The notes under the pieces were generated by a model. It did not search any database. It was not told where the DNA came from and worked only from the letters and a program-made list of their open reading frames with translations. DNA of 5,279 nt from Nitrososphaerales archaeon TH526 (GTDB lineage: Archaea; Thermoproteota; Nitrososphaeria; Nitrososphaerales; Nitrososphaeraceae): positions 1-5,279 of the forward strand of contig JAATVR010000545.1 in NCBI GenBank assembly GCA_014523665.1. The letters are read 5' to 3'. Both the position numbers and the translations under genes were made by a program. Of this stretch, positions 1-5,279 are shown piece by piece (within the stretch, counting starts at the first letter, position 1; each line of letters opens with the position of its first letter).

Positions 1-1064
1 CACGACTCCTTGTATTTAGTGTGGATGTTGCTGAAGGTGTGACAGTAGCGTTTGATAGTTATCCTAAAGCAGATGGTTCAAGAAAGTCTGAGTATTGTAA
101 TCACGTGATTAACTACAATGATGGTATAACTATGGACCATCTTATGGCTAGTAACACGCTACCAGAATTCTACCACTATGCGCGAGTGCCAACTATTGAA
201 CAAGAGGTGGGCGATATAAGGTGTACGACAGACAAAAGCAAGGACAACAATATACGTTACTTTTGGGACGGAGGTCTATTGAGTAATACACCACTAAGAG
301 AACTTTTGGATGCACATCAGCAGTATTGGAACGAAGTAGAAAATAAAGATAAAATTCCCGATTTAGATGTCTATATAGTAAACGTACATCCTTCCAAAAT
401 AGACATTCATATGCTACCTGAGCATTATGATGGAGTCAAAGATAGAAAAAACGATATAATATTTGGTGATAGAACTTCACATTATGATGAAAAGATGGCA
501 CATCTAATAGCAGACTATGCCAACTTGGGCACTCAAATGAAAGGTCTTGCATATGAGGCTATTAGTCAAGTTAATGATGAAAAAAAGAAACAGGAACTAG
601 AGGAAAGACTTGAGACTATTTTAGCAACAAAAACTACTAACAAAGACAGTAAAGCTCAACCAGGAAGATATGAGGACCTTACAAGATTCGCGTTTAATCT
701 AACAATAGCAATGCGAATAGAGCGTACGAATTACATCAACAGCATTTATGGTAAGACAGGCGATTTAACGTTAGAAACAATAAATAAATTAATAGAAGAG
801 GGAAAGTGCGACGCATGGTTCTCAATTATCCAAAAGGAAGTCATTGATTCGGAAATAGCTGTTAGAGACAAGCATCATTTAATTGAACTGTTGAATAAGG
901 CTATGCAAAATTTGAGAAAAAATAATTATGAAGATAACGATTCTCAGACATATCATTGGCTAACTGAATTCGTAAAGGCGCTTGAGGATCCAGAGAAATC
1001 AAAAACTGATCGATCTACTAAAATCGTAAAATCTGTTGAGGCATTTATGGCTATCATAGCTTAG
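1..1064 (+). CDS. Patatin-like phospholipase, C-terminal part (5' end outside window)
   Basis: Probable patatin-family acyl hydrolase (Ser-Asp dyad lipase acting on phospholipid or other acyl esters). The frame is open to the left edge: codons from position 3 read RLLVFSVDVAEGV, which matches the patatin core strand before the acidic catalytic motif, so the GTG at 21 is internal and not the start. The motif FWDGGLLSNTPLREL (DGG at 267-275) supplies the catalytic Asp; the nucleophile elbow GxSxG should lie upstream, outside the window. An ASNTLPEFYHYARV segment precedes it, as in other patatins. Further on, RIERTNYINSIYGKTGD (from 714) resembles the conserved C-terminal element of the larger bacterial-type patatins that carry a DUF3734-like tail. 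A charged helical stretch (KKKQELEERLE) lies between. Expected full length is perhaps 500 or more residues. No signal peptide can be judged. About 170 bases separate it from the next gene. Family call is firm; substrate is unknown. Confidence 0.85.
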   Translation, partial: RLLVFSVDVAEGVTVAFDSYPKADGSRKSEYCNHVINYNDGITMDHLMASNTLPEFYHYARVPTIEQEVGDIRCTTDKSKDNNIRYFWDGGLLSNTPLRELLDAHQQYWNEVENKDKIPDLDVYIVNVHPSKIDIHMLPEHYDGVKDRKNDIIFGDRTSHYDEKMAHLIADYANLGTQMKGLAYEAISQVNDEKKKQELEERLETILATKTTNKDSKAQPGRYEDLTRFAFNLTIAMRIERTNYINSIYGKTGDLTLETINKLIEEGKCDAWFSIIQKEVIDSEIAVRDKHHLIELLNKAMQNLRKNNYEDNDSQTYHWLTEFVKALEDPEKSKTDRSTKIVKSVEAFMAIIA

Positions 1065-1233
1065 ATATTAGTTCGGACATAAACGATACTTCATATAGTG
1101 TAACTCCTTATTTGGAGTAGTAAAAAGAGCAATGTTCGTGTCAATTCACAAACTTTTCTTGTATTATACTTCAAGGTATAATGTGGTCATTTGGCTTCCA
1201 CTTGGATTTTTCCCACCAGAAGAGCGGGAAAGA

Positions 1234-1722
1234 ATGGTTAATAATTATTACGGGAATTATATTAACATTAAAGATATTGCGCGTGACGTAATGGGAGTCG
1301 GTGTTAATGGCACTGGTTACGTTATTGGCAAAACCATGGTAGTTGACCAGGGCACAATAAACGTTACTGAACAGCAGTCACAGACAATATCTAGCGAATA
1401 AGCGAATGCTTTAAAAGATTTTTCTGTAAATATTAACCAGCGGCTTAAGGGAAGGCAAATACCGGAAAACGTGACAAAGCAGATAAACAGCAGTCTAGAT
1501 GATCTTGCTAAAGAAATTGAAGACATCAAATATCAAGAAAAAATTAGTCCAGCCAAAGCAAGAATTCTTAATGCGCTGGTTACAGAAGTCGTACACGAGG
1601 TTGTGGGTGCTTTGCCACTGGGAACAAATGTTACATCTACATTCGCTCCATTGACCCAGTTTAACAGTTTGATCGGAGAATCTGTAGAGAAAATAGTAGC
1701 TGATTTAGTTCAGAACGATTAG
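1234..1722 (+). pseudogene. Small Gly-rich plus helical protein, interrupted by in-frame TAA
   Basis: One reading frame (about 162 residues if intact) is cut by TAA at 1399-1401. The first part starts at ATG 1234 (MVNNYYGNYINIKDIARD) and has a Gly/Val/Asn-rich short-strand pattern (GVGVNGTGYVIGKTMVV, then GTINVTEQQ). The frame continues directly after the stop with ANALKDFSVNINQRLKGRQI, then amphipathic helices (LDDLAKEIEDIK) and a weakly hydrophobic C-terminus (TFAPLTQFNSLIG) ending at TAG 1722. From memory, archaeal and bacterial proteins with this layout carry a Tyr-Ala pair where the stop falls, so TAT/TAC to TAA is the simplest explanation. The frame is open upstream to ATG 1132, but those 34 residues look unrelated. 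TATA-like stretches (1162-1168, 1176-1182) could drive it separately. The 3' part could restart at GTG 1471, inside the helical region. Function unknown; small proteins of this kind sit beside effector-type enzymes, and here it follows a patatin. Confidence 0.6.
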
Positions 1723-1874
1723 AAATCTTCGCGACAACTATCTATTTACTAGCTCAAAGCCAGTTGCATGCCACAAAAAGCAAGATTATTACAAACCGCG
1801 AAGTAACAAAGATTTGCTATTTGATTCAAAGTGATATCTTCAGGATGACTATTTGGGTTTGGATGATTCTCCAA

Positions 1875-2015
1875 TTAATTTTCACGATCCGGACAATCTC
1901 TGTAGTCGGGTACTTGTGACCCATCTTTACATGGTGCCAGTCCAGTTTCATCATCATAATCTTGACCGTCGAAGCAAGTTTTATATCCTGGTTCAGCTTG
2001 GTCGCAATACGGCAT
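1875..2015 (-). CDS. Small acidic four-cysteine protein (46 aa), intact or gene fragment
   Basis: Read on the minus strand from ATG at 2015-2013 to TAA at 1877-1875, this short frame begins MPYCDQAEPGYKTCFDGQDY and contains the segments DDETGLAPCKDGS and PDYRDCPD. It has four cysteines (residues 4, 14, 29, 41) and many Asp/Glu, a composition typical of small exported, disulfide-bonded or metal-binding modules. The 'DGQ-Y--ETGL-PC-DGS-----RDCP' pattern is one I associate with thaumarchaeal secreted proteins. An in-frame TAA lies immediately upstream of the ATG (2018-2016), so the frame cannot extend. No signal peptide, convincing ribosome site or TATA box is visible upstream. It may be a free-standing microprotein or a fragment of a longer decayed gene. 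The overlapping plus-strand frame is less convincing over this interval because its composition is unpatterned. Confidence 0.45.
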   Translation of the reverse strand: MPYCDQAEPGYKTCFDGQDYDDETGLAPCKDGSQVPDYRDCPDREN

Positions 2016-2130
2016 TTAATCACATAATAGGACTACCAAAGAAAAATGAGGAGGACAAGCCATTCTATAACTATGAGAAGCTACTCTTTGATACTCTTCA
2101 ACAGCACGGTCCACATAATGGATTAAAACT
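2014..2130 (+). pseudogene. Fragment of an unidentified larger protein (GLPKKN…YEKLLFDTLQ)
   Basis: The plus-strand frame here reads FNHIIGLPKKNEEDKPFYNY followed by EKLLFDTLQQHGPHNGLK, which has the feel of conserved protein sequence (a Gly-Leu-Pro turn, a Lys/Glu-rich loop, then an amphipathic helix). I associate 'GLP-K-G----P-YDYE--LFD-L' with the N-terminal segment of archaeal terminase-like or other P-loop ATPases, ahead of their Walker A loop. No Walker A follows here: the frame runs into the TATA box of the protease gene and then out of register with it. To the left, the frame overlaps the minus-strand cysteine-rich ORF and loses any recognisable pattern. Most likely a stranded piece left by a rearrangement. 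The family assignment is a weak recollection, not something the fragment proves. Confidence 0.25.
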
Positions 2131-2138
2131 TTATATAA
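2130..2138 (+). promoter_or_regulatory. Archaeal TATA box for the metalloprotease gene
   Basis: TTTATATAA stands out as a textbook archaeal TATA box. Its centre near 2134 predicts transcription starting about 25-27 bases downstream, around 2159-2163. That leaves either a leader of roughly 10 bases before ATG 2172 or a leaderless message starting at GTG 2163. A purine-rich AGAGGGAG (2153-2160) lies at the predicted start site and could act as a ribosome site for ATG 2172 only if transcription begins slightly upstream of it. No clear BRE element was identified. Confidence 0.5.
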
Positions 2139-2171
2139 TTTTCATCGTATGTAGAGGGAGTTGTGGTAGCA

Positions 2172-3929
2172 ATGGTTGGTAATTTGAAAATATGGAGCTT
2201 GGCTATCTTATTTATAGCCGGGACACTTGTCGGTGTGAATCGGGGAATGCTAGCATCAGCACAAGGATGCATATCAAATAATCCGAATGATATAGATGGA
2301 GATTCGATTCCTAATGACTGGGAGTTGAACGGAATGGATGTTAACAATGACTCCATGGTCGATCTAGACCTGAAGGCTATGGGGTTTAGTCCTGTGCATA
2401 AAGATTTAGCATTGGAAGGGGATGCTATGACATATCATTATCCACCGCGTAATACGGACGACAATCTTGTTAAATCTTTTGCTACTACTGTATCAGATTC
2501 GGCCTGTAATCCTGACGGAACAAAAGGAATTAATTTGCACTTCACTATGGCAGATGCCGATGAGATCCCGCACCAGGACTCCATAACACTCTACGAAAAT
2601 ATAAATGGAACGTGGCAAGCCACCTGGAGTGGCTTTGATGAGCTCAAAGATAAGTGGTTTGGAAATGCTTCTGAAAGATCTAGTGACAACTATGCTAACA
2701 TACTAGATGCGAAAAGAAAGATATTTCACTATGTGATTTTTGGTCACACCTGGCAAAATCAGCCAAATTCAGGCATATCTCATGGTATAGGTGGGATGGA
2801 TTTTCTTGTCACACTCGGGGATGATAGCTGGCCTAAGGCACGTGTTGGTCCAAATGAGTACCATAGTGTAGGAACACCTTCTATACAGGAAGGGACTCTT
2901 ATGCATGAATTTGGACATAATCTCGGCTTAGGCCATGGTGGAGGTGATTATGTGAACAACAAACCAAACTACTTTAGTATAATGAATTATGAGTTACAAT
3001 TGCCAATTAAGGTGGACAATAGGCCATTAGATTATTCGCAATGTTCTGTATCAACCATAAACGAATCGAAATTGGTGGAGAGAAATGGCATTGGTCAAAG
3101 CTGCCCCCCCGAATTACTGATGTTCATTGATTGTCCACCTTACATCTCCTCTTTGGTATCAGCTGGTTGGCCTATTGATTTTACGGGAGATGGGGATACG
3201 GACGATGCAAATGTCACAGCCGATCTCAATTGCGACAATGAAACTACAGTTCTAAACGGATATGATGATTGGGCGCACATAAGGTATATAACTAGTCCTG
3301 GAAACGAAGGGTTAGGGCTCAGAGGCACTTCAGCGGCGACGAGTGAGACGCCATCCACTGAGATGGGTCTGAACTTAACTGAGATATATAATGGAAGCTT
3401 ATTAGGAGAACAATTTAATGAACCGACATTTGAAGACATTAAACAGCAGGCGGGTAAGAAAGTGGATGCTCTTGCTATTGCAATAAACAAAACTGAGGAG
3501 GCGACACCTCCTGAATCAGTTCCCGAATCAATTACTGGAGGTTTAGCTGGAACGTCTCTTAATGGGATGCCCCAAATGGTGGAACAGGGAAATGTGAACA
3601 AAAGCTCTGTTAATGATACCTATGCCAGAGTGCTTGGTACGGAAAATGCTTCATCACTAACCAATGATACTAGCTTACAAAAGAATTCAACAAAAGGTCT
3701 GATATTATCTGATAATATAGACGGGGCTATAAACAGTACAGAGGGCTTATTATCTACTATGGATTCAGCAATAGGGGGTTCATCTCACGATGATCTTCTA
3801 ACGAAACCTAACGATCAAATAAAAATAGGTAGTCTAGTAGGCAGTACCATTGAATCCTTCAAATCGATTTCGTGCACATATAGTGATTGTAGCGCCGTCA
3901 ATCAGACAGGCAACAGTACGGCTAACTAG
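2172..3929 (+). CDS. Secreted zinc metalloprotease (metzincin, HExxHxxGxxH)
   Basis: Predicted exported zinc endopeptidase of 585 residues (numbering from ATG 2172; GTG 2163 would add three). Residues 1-31 form a signal peptide: Lys in the n-region, hydrophobic IWSLAILFIAGTLVGV, and an ASA-Q cleavage site. Next comes a thrombospondin-type-3-like calcium loop, DIDGDSIPNDWE (40-51). The zinc site HEFGHNLGLGH occupies 245-255 (ligands H245, H249, H255; general base E246), with the Met-turn SIMNY at 269-273, so the catalytic core looks complete. After it lie cysteines near 291-321, a second acidic loop TGDGDTDDAN (338-347), and GYDDWAHIRY (363-372), a feature of related secreted proteases. The tail from about 395 is Ser/Thr/Asn/Gly-rich, with 11 of the 16 NxS/T sequons in the protein, and ends with two Cys but no membrane anchor. 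Substrate unknown; likely scavenging or surface remodelling. It has its own TATA box, and neighbouring plus-strand genes appear broken. Confidence 0.9.
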   Translation: MVGNLKIWSLAILFIAGTLVGVNRGMLASAQGCISNNPNDIDGDSIPNDWELNGMDVNNDSMVDLDLKAMGFSPVHKDLALEGDAMTYHYPPRNTDDNLVKSFATTVSDSACNPDGTKGINLHFTMADADEIPHQDSITLYENINGTWQATWSGFDELKDKWFGNASERSSDNYANILDAKRKIFHYVIFGHTWQNQPNSGISHGIGGMDFLVTLGDDSWPKARVGPNEYHSVGTPSIQEGTLMHEFGHNLGLGHGGGDYVNNKPNYFSIMNYELQLPIKVDNRPLDYSQCSVSTINESKLVERNGIGQSCPPELLMFIDCPPYISSLVSAGWPIDFTGDGDTDDANVTADLNCDNETTVLNGYDDWAHIRYITSPGNEGLGLRGTSAATSETPSTEMGLNLTEIYNGSLLGEQFNEPTFEDIKQQAGKKVDALAIAINKTEEATPPESVPESITGGLAGTSLNGMPQMVEQGNVNKSSVNDTYARVLGTENASSLTNDTSLQKNSTKGLILSDNIDGAINSTEGLLSTMDSAIGGSSHDDLLTKPNDQIKIGSLVGSTIESFKSISCTYSDCSAVNQTGNSTAN

Positions 3930-4057
3930 ACAAGTTCCTTCACATTGGAAAAGGCGGGATTACCAAATAGGCATTATTTGACACGGTTTGTCGAACACAT
4001 GTAGAATGACTGCCATCGTTATATGAGAAGTTATTAAGGTATTTTTCATCGATATGG

Positions 4058-4265
4058 AATAATCCTCAAGTGGCTCTGGTAGGAAACAACATCTATGTTG
4101 TTTGGGAATATGATACTGGTAAGTCGGATATAGCGTTCACCAGTAGCTCAGGCGATGGGGCTAGTTTTTGATTCTATCAACATCCTGAGTCAAGACACTC
4201 CAGATTCATATGAACCGAAGATAGCTACTATTGGTAGTAATGTATACGTAATATGGGGAGAATAT
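4058..4265 (+). pseudogene. Fragment of a beta-propeller-type (BNR/sialidase-like) secreted protein, frameshifted
   Basis: Two successive repeats are readable but in different frames. The first (frame of 4058) reads NNPQVALVGNNIYVVWEYD then GKSDIAFTSSSGDGASF and stops at TGA 4169-4171. Dropping one T from the T5 run at 4165-4169 restores ...GASFDSINILSQDTPDSYE followed by PKIATIGSNVYVIWGEY. The two units PQVALVGNNIYVVWEY and PKIATIGSNVYVIWGEY are spaced about 50 residues apart, the usual period for propeller blades in archaeal 'exo-alpha-sialidase-like' repeat proteins, where the 'SSDGASF' piece is the Asp-box-like turn. No start codon, signal peptide or further blades are present on either side. 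The restored frame runs on to TGA 4329-4331 with unpatterned sequence. This is therefore a remnant of a much longer gene rather than a single sequencing error in an intact one. Confidence 0.65.
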
Positions 4266-4331
4266 ATTCAAAGATGTACAAGAGGTAAAACCGACAAGAG
4301 TACGTTATATGAGATCTGCCGGGCCGCTTGA

Positions 4332-4987
4332 ATCTTAACCCCTAAATAAGATTTCGGCGACGAAAAAACTAGCTTATTTTTATTGAAAGAGAGGTGCATC
4401 GTATCAAGAATAGCTGCTGCAATGATTATTGGCTTGGCAATAAGAATTCATCTTAGACTCTCAGTTCTGGGACCCGAAGGTCATAAAGATCGTGGAGCAC
4501 CGTGATATGGCTTATTTGTAGACATAGGTATAGGGTTATCTTAAAAGAAATAAGCATAGCAAAATAAGATCTAAGAGAAATATGATTGGCTAACTGTGAC
4601 ATATTGCCAATACATGAAATATTCTTGATGACTTGTATACCCGTTTGATTTGAAACCCCTAACGATATTAGATAAAAGAAATTGCCTAATAGTGGTGTAG
4701 TAGGCCAGTTTTAAAGAGATGCTTAGACTTGAAGGTATGAGAGCGACGTTGAAGAGTGCTATATCGATGAGCAGAACAGTATTCTCCCACTGACATGGAA
4801 ATTGTTTATAGATCAATCTGTTTCAATTTTACTTTCTCTTTTTTCTCCTGTCCAGTTAGCTAGTCTGATGTCTACATAATGCCAATCCTTATAGAGATCC
4901 CACAATAATCAAAAAATAATGAAATTCATAAAATTCATGCTCTTCATGCTTGAATTTGCAGCTATATTACCTATGCTAATCTTCGCT
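4332..4987. other. Intergenic region with no supportable gene
   Basis: All six frames are broken by frequent stops. The longest frame is a minus-strand stretch of 81 codons (4571-4816) that starts at TTG and has no recognisable pattern. A plus-strand frame of 40 codons from TTG 4383 to TGA 4503 contains SRIAAAMIIGLAI, which resembles the hydrophobic core of a signal peptide, followed by LGPEGHKDRGAP. It could be the relic N-terminus of an exported protein, but nothing continues it. A possible weak hairpin (AAATAAG 4344-4350 with CTTATTT 4373-4379) has a 22-base loop and may be chance. The right end holds the probable terminator of the minus-strand repeat gene. No tRNA-like or rRNA-like segment was seen. 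Confidence 0.6.
4911..4957 (-). terminator. Putative transcription terminator of the minus-strand repeat gene
   Basis: Read on the minus strand, about 30 bases after the stop codon of the repeat gene, a 7-bp stem (AAATTCA 4931-4937 pairing with TGAATTT 4951-4957, 13-base loop) is followed by a T-rich stretch ending in a run of six T (4916-4911). Archaeal termination depends mainly on U-rich tracts, so the T run is the stronger part; the AT-rich stem is weak and may be incidental. Confidence 0.4.
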
Positions 4988-5279
4988 CTAGTTTCCCTGT
5001 TCATCCTCTACAGGAGGTTGTACTTCCCCGTCCTCTACAGGAGGTTGCGCAGGAAGTGTTGCTGGAGCTTGCTCGTCAGGAGGTGGACAACCTTCATCTA
5101 CGGCTCCATTTCCGTCATCATCAACGTTGTTACCACATATTTCTTCAACTAGTACCTGTGGTGGTGGACAACCTTCATCTACGGCTCCATTTCCGTCATC
5201 ATCAACGTTGTTACCACATATTTCTTCAACTAGTACCTGTGGTGGTGGACAACCTTCATCTACGGCTCCATTTCCGTCA
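4988..5279 (-). CDS. Acidic Cys-repeat protein (MopE-like metal-binding repeats), C-terminal part
   Basis: Minus-strand gene entering from the right edge and ending at TAG 4990-4988; 96 codons are visible. Each repeat reads CGNNVDDDGNGAVDEGCPPP joined to the next by QVLVEEI, giving a 27-residue unit with two Cys and a DxDxDG-like acidic loop (VDDDGNG). This matches the short putative metal-binding motif found in Methylococcus MopE-type proteins (Cu-binding_MopE family) and in many secreted archaeal proteins, where it probably binds calcium or another cation. After the last unit comes a Pro/Glu/Gln tail (DEQAPATLPAQPPVED, then a second QPPVED) with no membrane anchor. The N-terminus, presumably with a signal peptide and possibly a larger domain, lies beyond the window. 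The opposite-strand frame at 4919-5152 is a shadow. Convergent with the metalloprotease; both look exported. The bound metal and role are inference. Confidence 0.8.
   Translation of the reverse strand, partial: DGNGAVDEGCPPPQVLVEEICGNNVDDDGNGAVDEGCPPPQVLVEEICGNNVDDDGNGAVDEGCPPPDEQAPATLPAQPPVEDGEVQPPVEDEQGN
5005..5047 (-). repeat. Two 16-bp direct repeats at 27-bp spacing
   Basis: CCTCTACAGGAGGTTG occurs at 5005-5020 and again at 5032-5047. On the minus strand each encodes the core of QPPVED, making a short Pro/Glu repeat in the C-terminal tail of the Cys-repeat protein. The 27-bp period keeps the reading frame, so the tail has also grown by small duplications. Confidence 0.75.
5082..5279 (-). 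repeat. Perfect 81-bp in-frame tandem repeat, at least 2.4 copies
   Basis: Copies begin at 5082, 5163 and 5244 (spacing exactly 81). The first two are identical at every base and the third is identical as far as the window goes. Each encodes one 27-residue Cys/Asp module. Identity at the nucleotide level, including third codon positions, points to recent expansion or ongoing homogenisation. The array continues past the right edge, so total copy number is unknown and could be collapsed in an assembly. Confidence 0.95.

Noticed and set aside
1317..1529. 70-codon minus-strand ORF
   Set aside because: Antisense to the interrupted small gene, whose plus-strand frame is far more protein-like.
1727..1815. 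Inverted repeats CTTCGCG/CGCGAAG and AAATCTT/AAGATTT
   Set aside because: Seven-base matches separated by more than 60 bases; no T tract or other sign of a terminator or mobile-element end.
1826..2023. 65-codon minus-strand ORF
   Set aside because: Overlaps the 46-residue cysteine-rich frame in a shifted register and has an unpatterned composition; the cysteine-rich frame is the better candidate.
2123..2356. 77-codon minus-strand ORF
   Set aside because: Antisense to the promoter and signal-peptide region of the metalloprotease.
3140..3601. 153-codon minus-strand ORF
   Set aside because: It lies wholly inside the metalloprotease gene, whose plus-strand frame carries clear domain motifs on both sides; the minus frame has no recognisable pattern.
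3964..3980. Small hairpin CAAATA-loop-TATTTG after the protease gene
   Set aside because: Stem is short and AT-rich and no T run follows it, so a terminator call is not justified.
4336..4663. AACCCCTAA occurring at 4336 and 4655
   Set aside because: A single nine-base direct repeat over more than 300 bases is compatible with chance; no element structure lies between the copies.
4571..4816. 81-codon minus-strand ORF
   Set aside because: Starts at TTG, no ribosome site or promoter, no recognisable motif, and lies in a region otherwise full of stops.
4919..5152. 77-codon plus-strand ORF resembling a membrane protein
   Set aside because: It is the antisense shadow of the minus-strand Cys-repeat gene; the apparent hydrophobicity comes from reading the complement of Asp/Glu codons.

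Overview
The window looks like an accessory region of an archaeal chromosome, most probably from an ammonia-oxidising Nitrososphaerales-type thaumarchaeon. The reasons are a moderately AT-rich composition, an archaeal TATA box rather than bacterial -35/-10 boxes, and several protein styles that I associate with that group: repeated 'CGNN-DDDGNG-VDEGC' acidic motifs, a short 'DGQ-Y--ETGL-PCKDGS' cysteine motif, propeller-type 'NNIYVVWE' repeats, and a large secreted metzincin protease rich in N-glycosylation sequons. This taxonomic call is an inference from style, not from a marker gene.

Left part (1-1722, plus strand): the 3' part of a patatin-like phospholipase gene whose start and catalytic serine lie outside the window. 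It is followed by a small gene of about 160 codons encoding a glycine-rich N-terminus and a helical C-terminus. The small gene is interrupted by one in-frame TAA, so it is either a recent pseudogene or an assembly error.

Middle (1723-2160): a short junk-like zone. It holds a 46-residue acidic, four-cysteine ORF on the minus strand. Abutting it is a plus-strand stretch that looks like a severed piece of a larger protein. A clear TATA box then leads into the main gene.

Main gene (2172-3929, plus strand): a secreted zinc metalloprotease of about 585 residues. It has a signal peptide, calcium-binding aspartate clusters, the complete HExxHxxGxxH zinc site with a Met-turn, and a long Ser/Thr/Asn-rich tail loaded with NxS/T sequons.

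Right part (3930-5279): a decayed fragment of a beta-propeller-like secreted protein with a one-base frameshift, then about 650 bases with no supportable gene. Last comes the C-terminus of a minus-strand protein made of 27-residue acidic Cys repeats (MopE-like), encoded by a nucleotide-perfect 81-bp tandem array that runs off the window edge. The protease and the repeat protein are convergent.

Overall this is a neighbourhood of secreted, calcium-binding or surface proteins and a patatin-type lipase, with at least two broken genes and one possible third fragment. That pattern suggests turnover of accessory genes rather than a compact operon. I see no RNA gene, CRISPR array, transposase or complete new multi-gene system.
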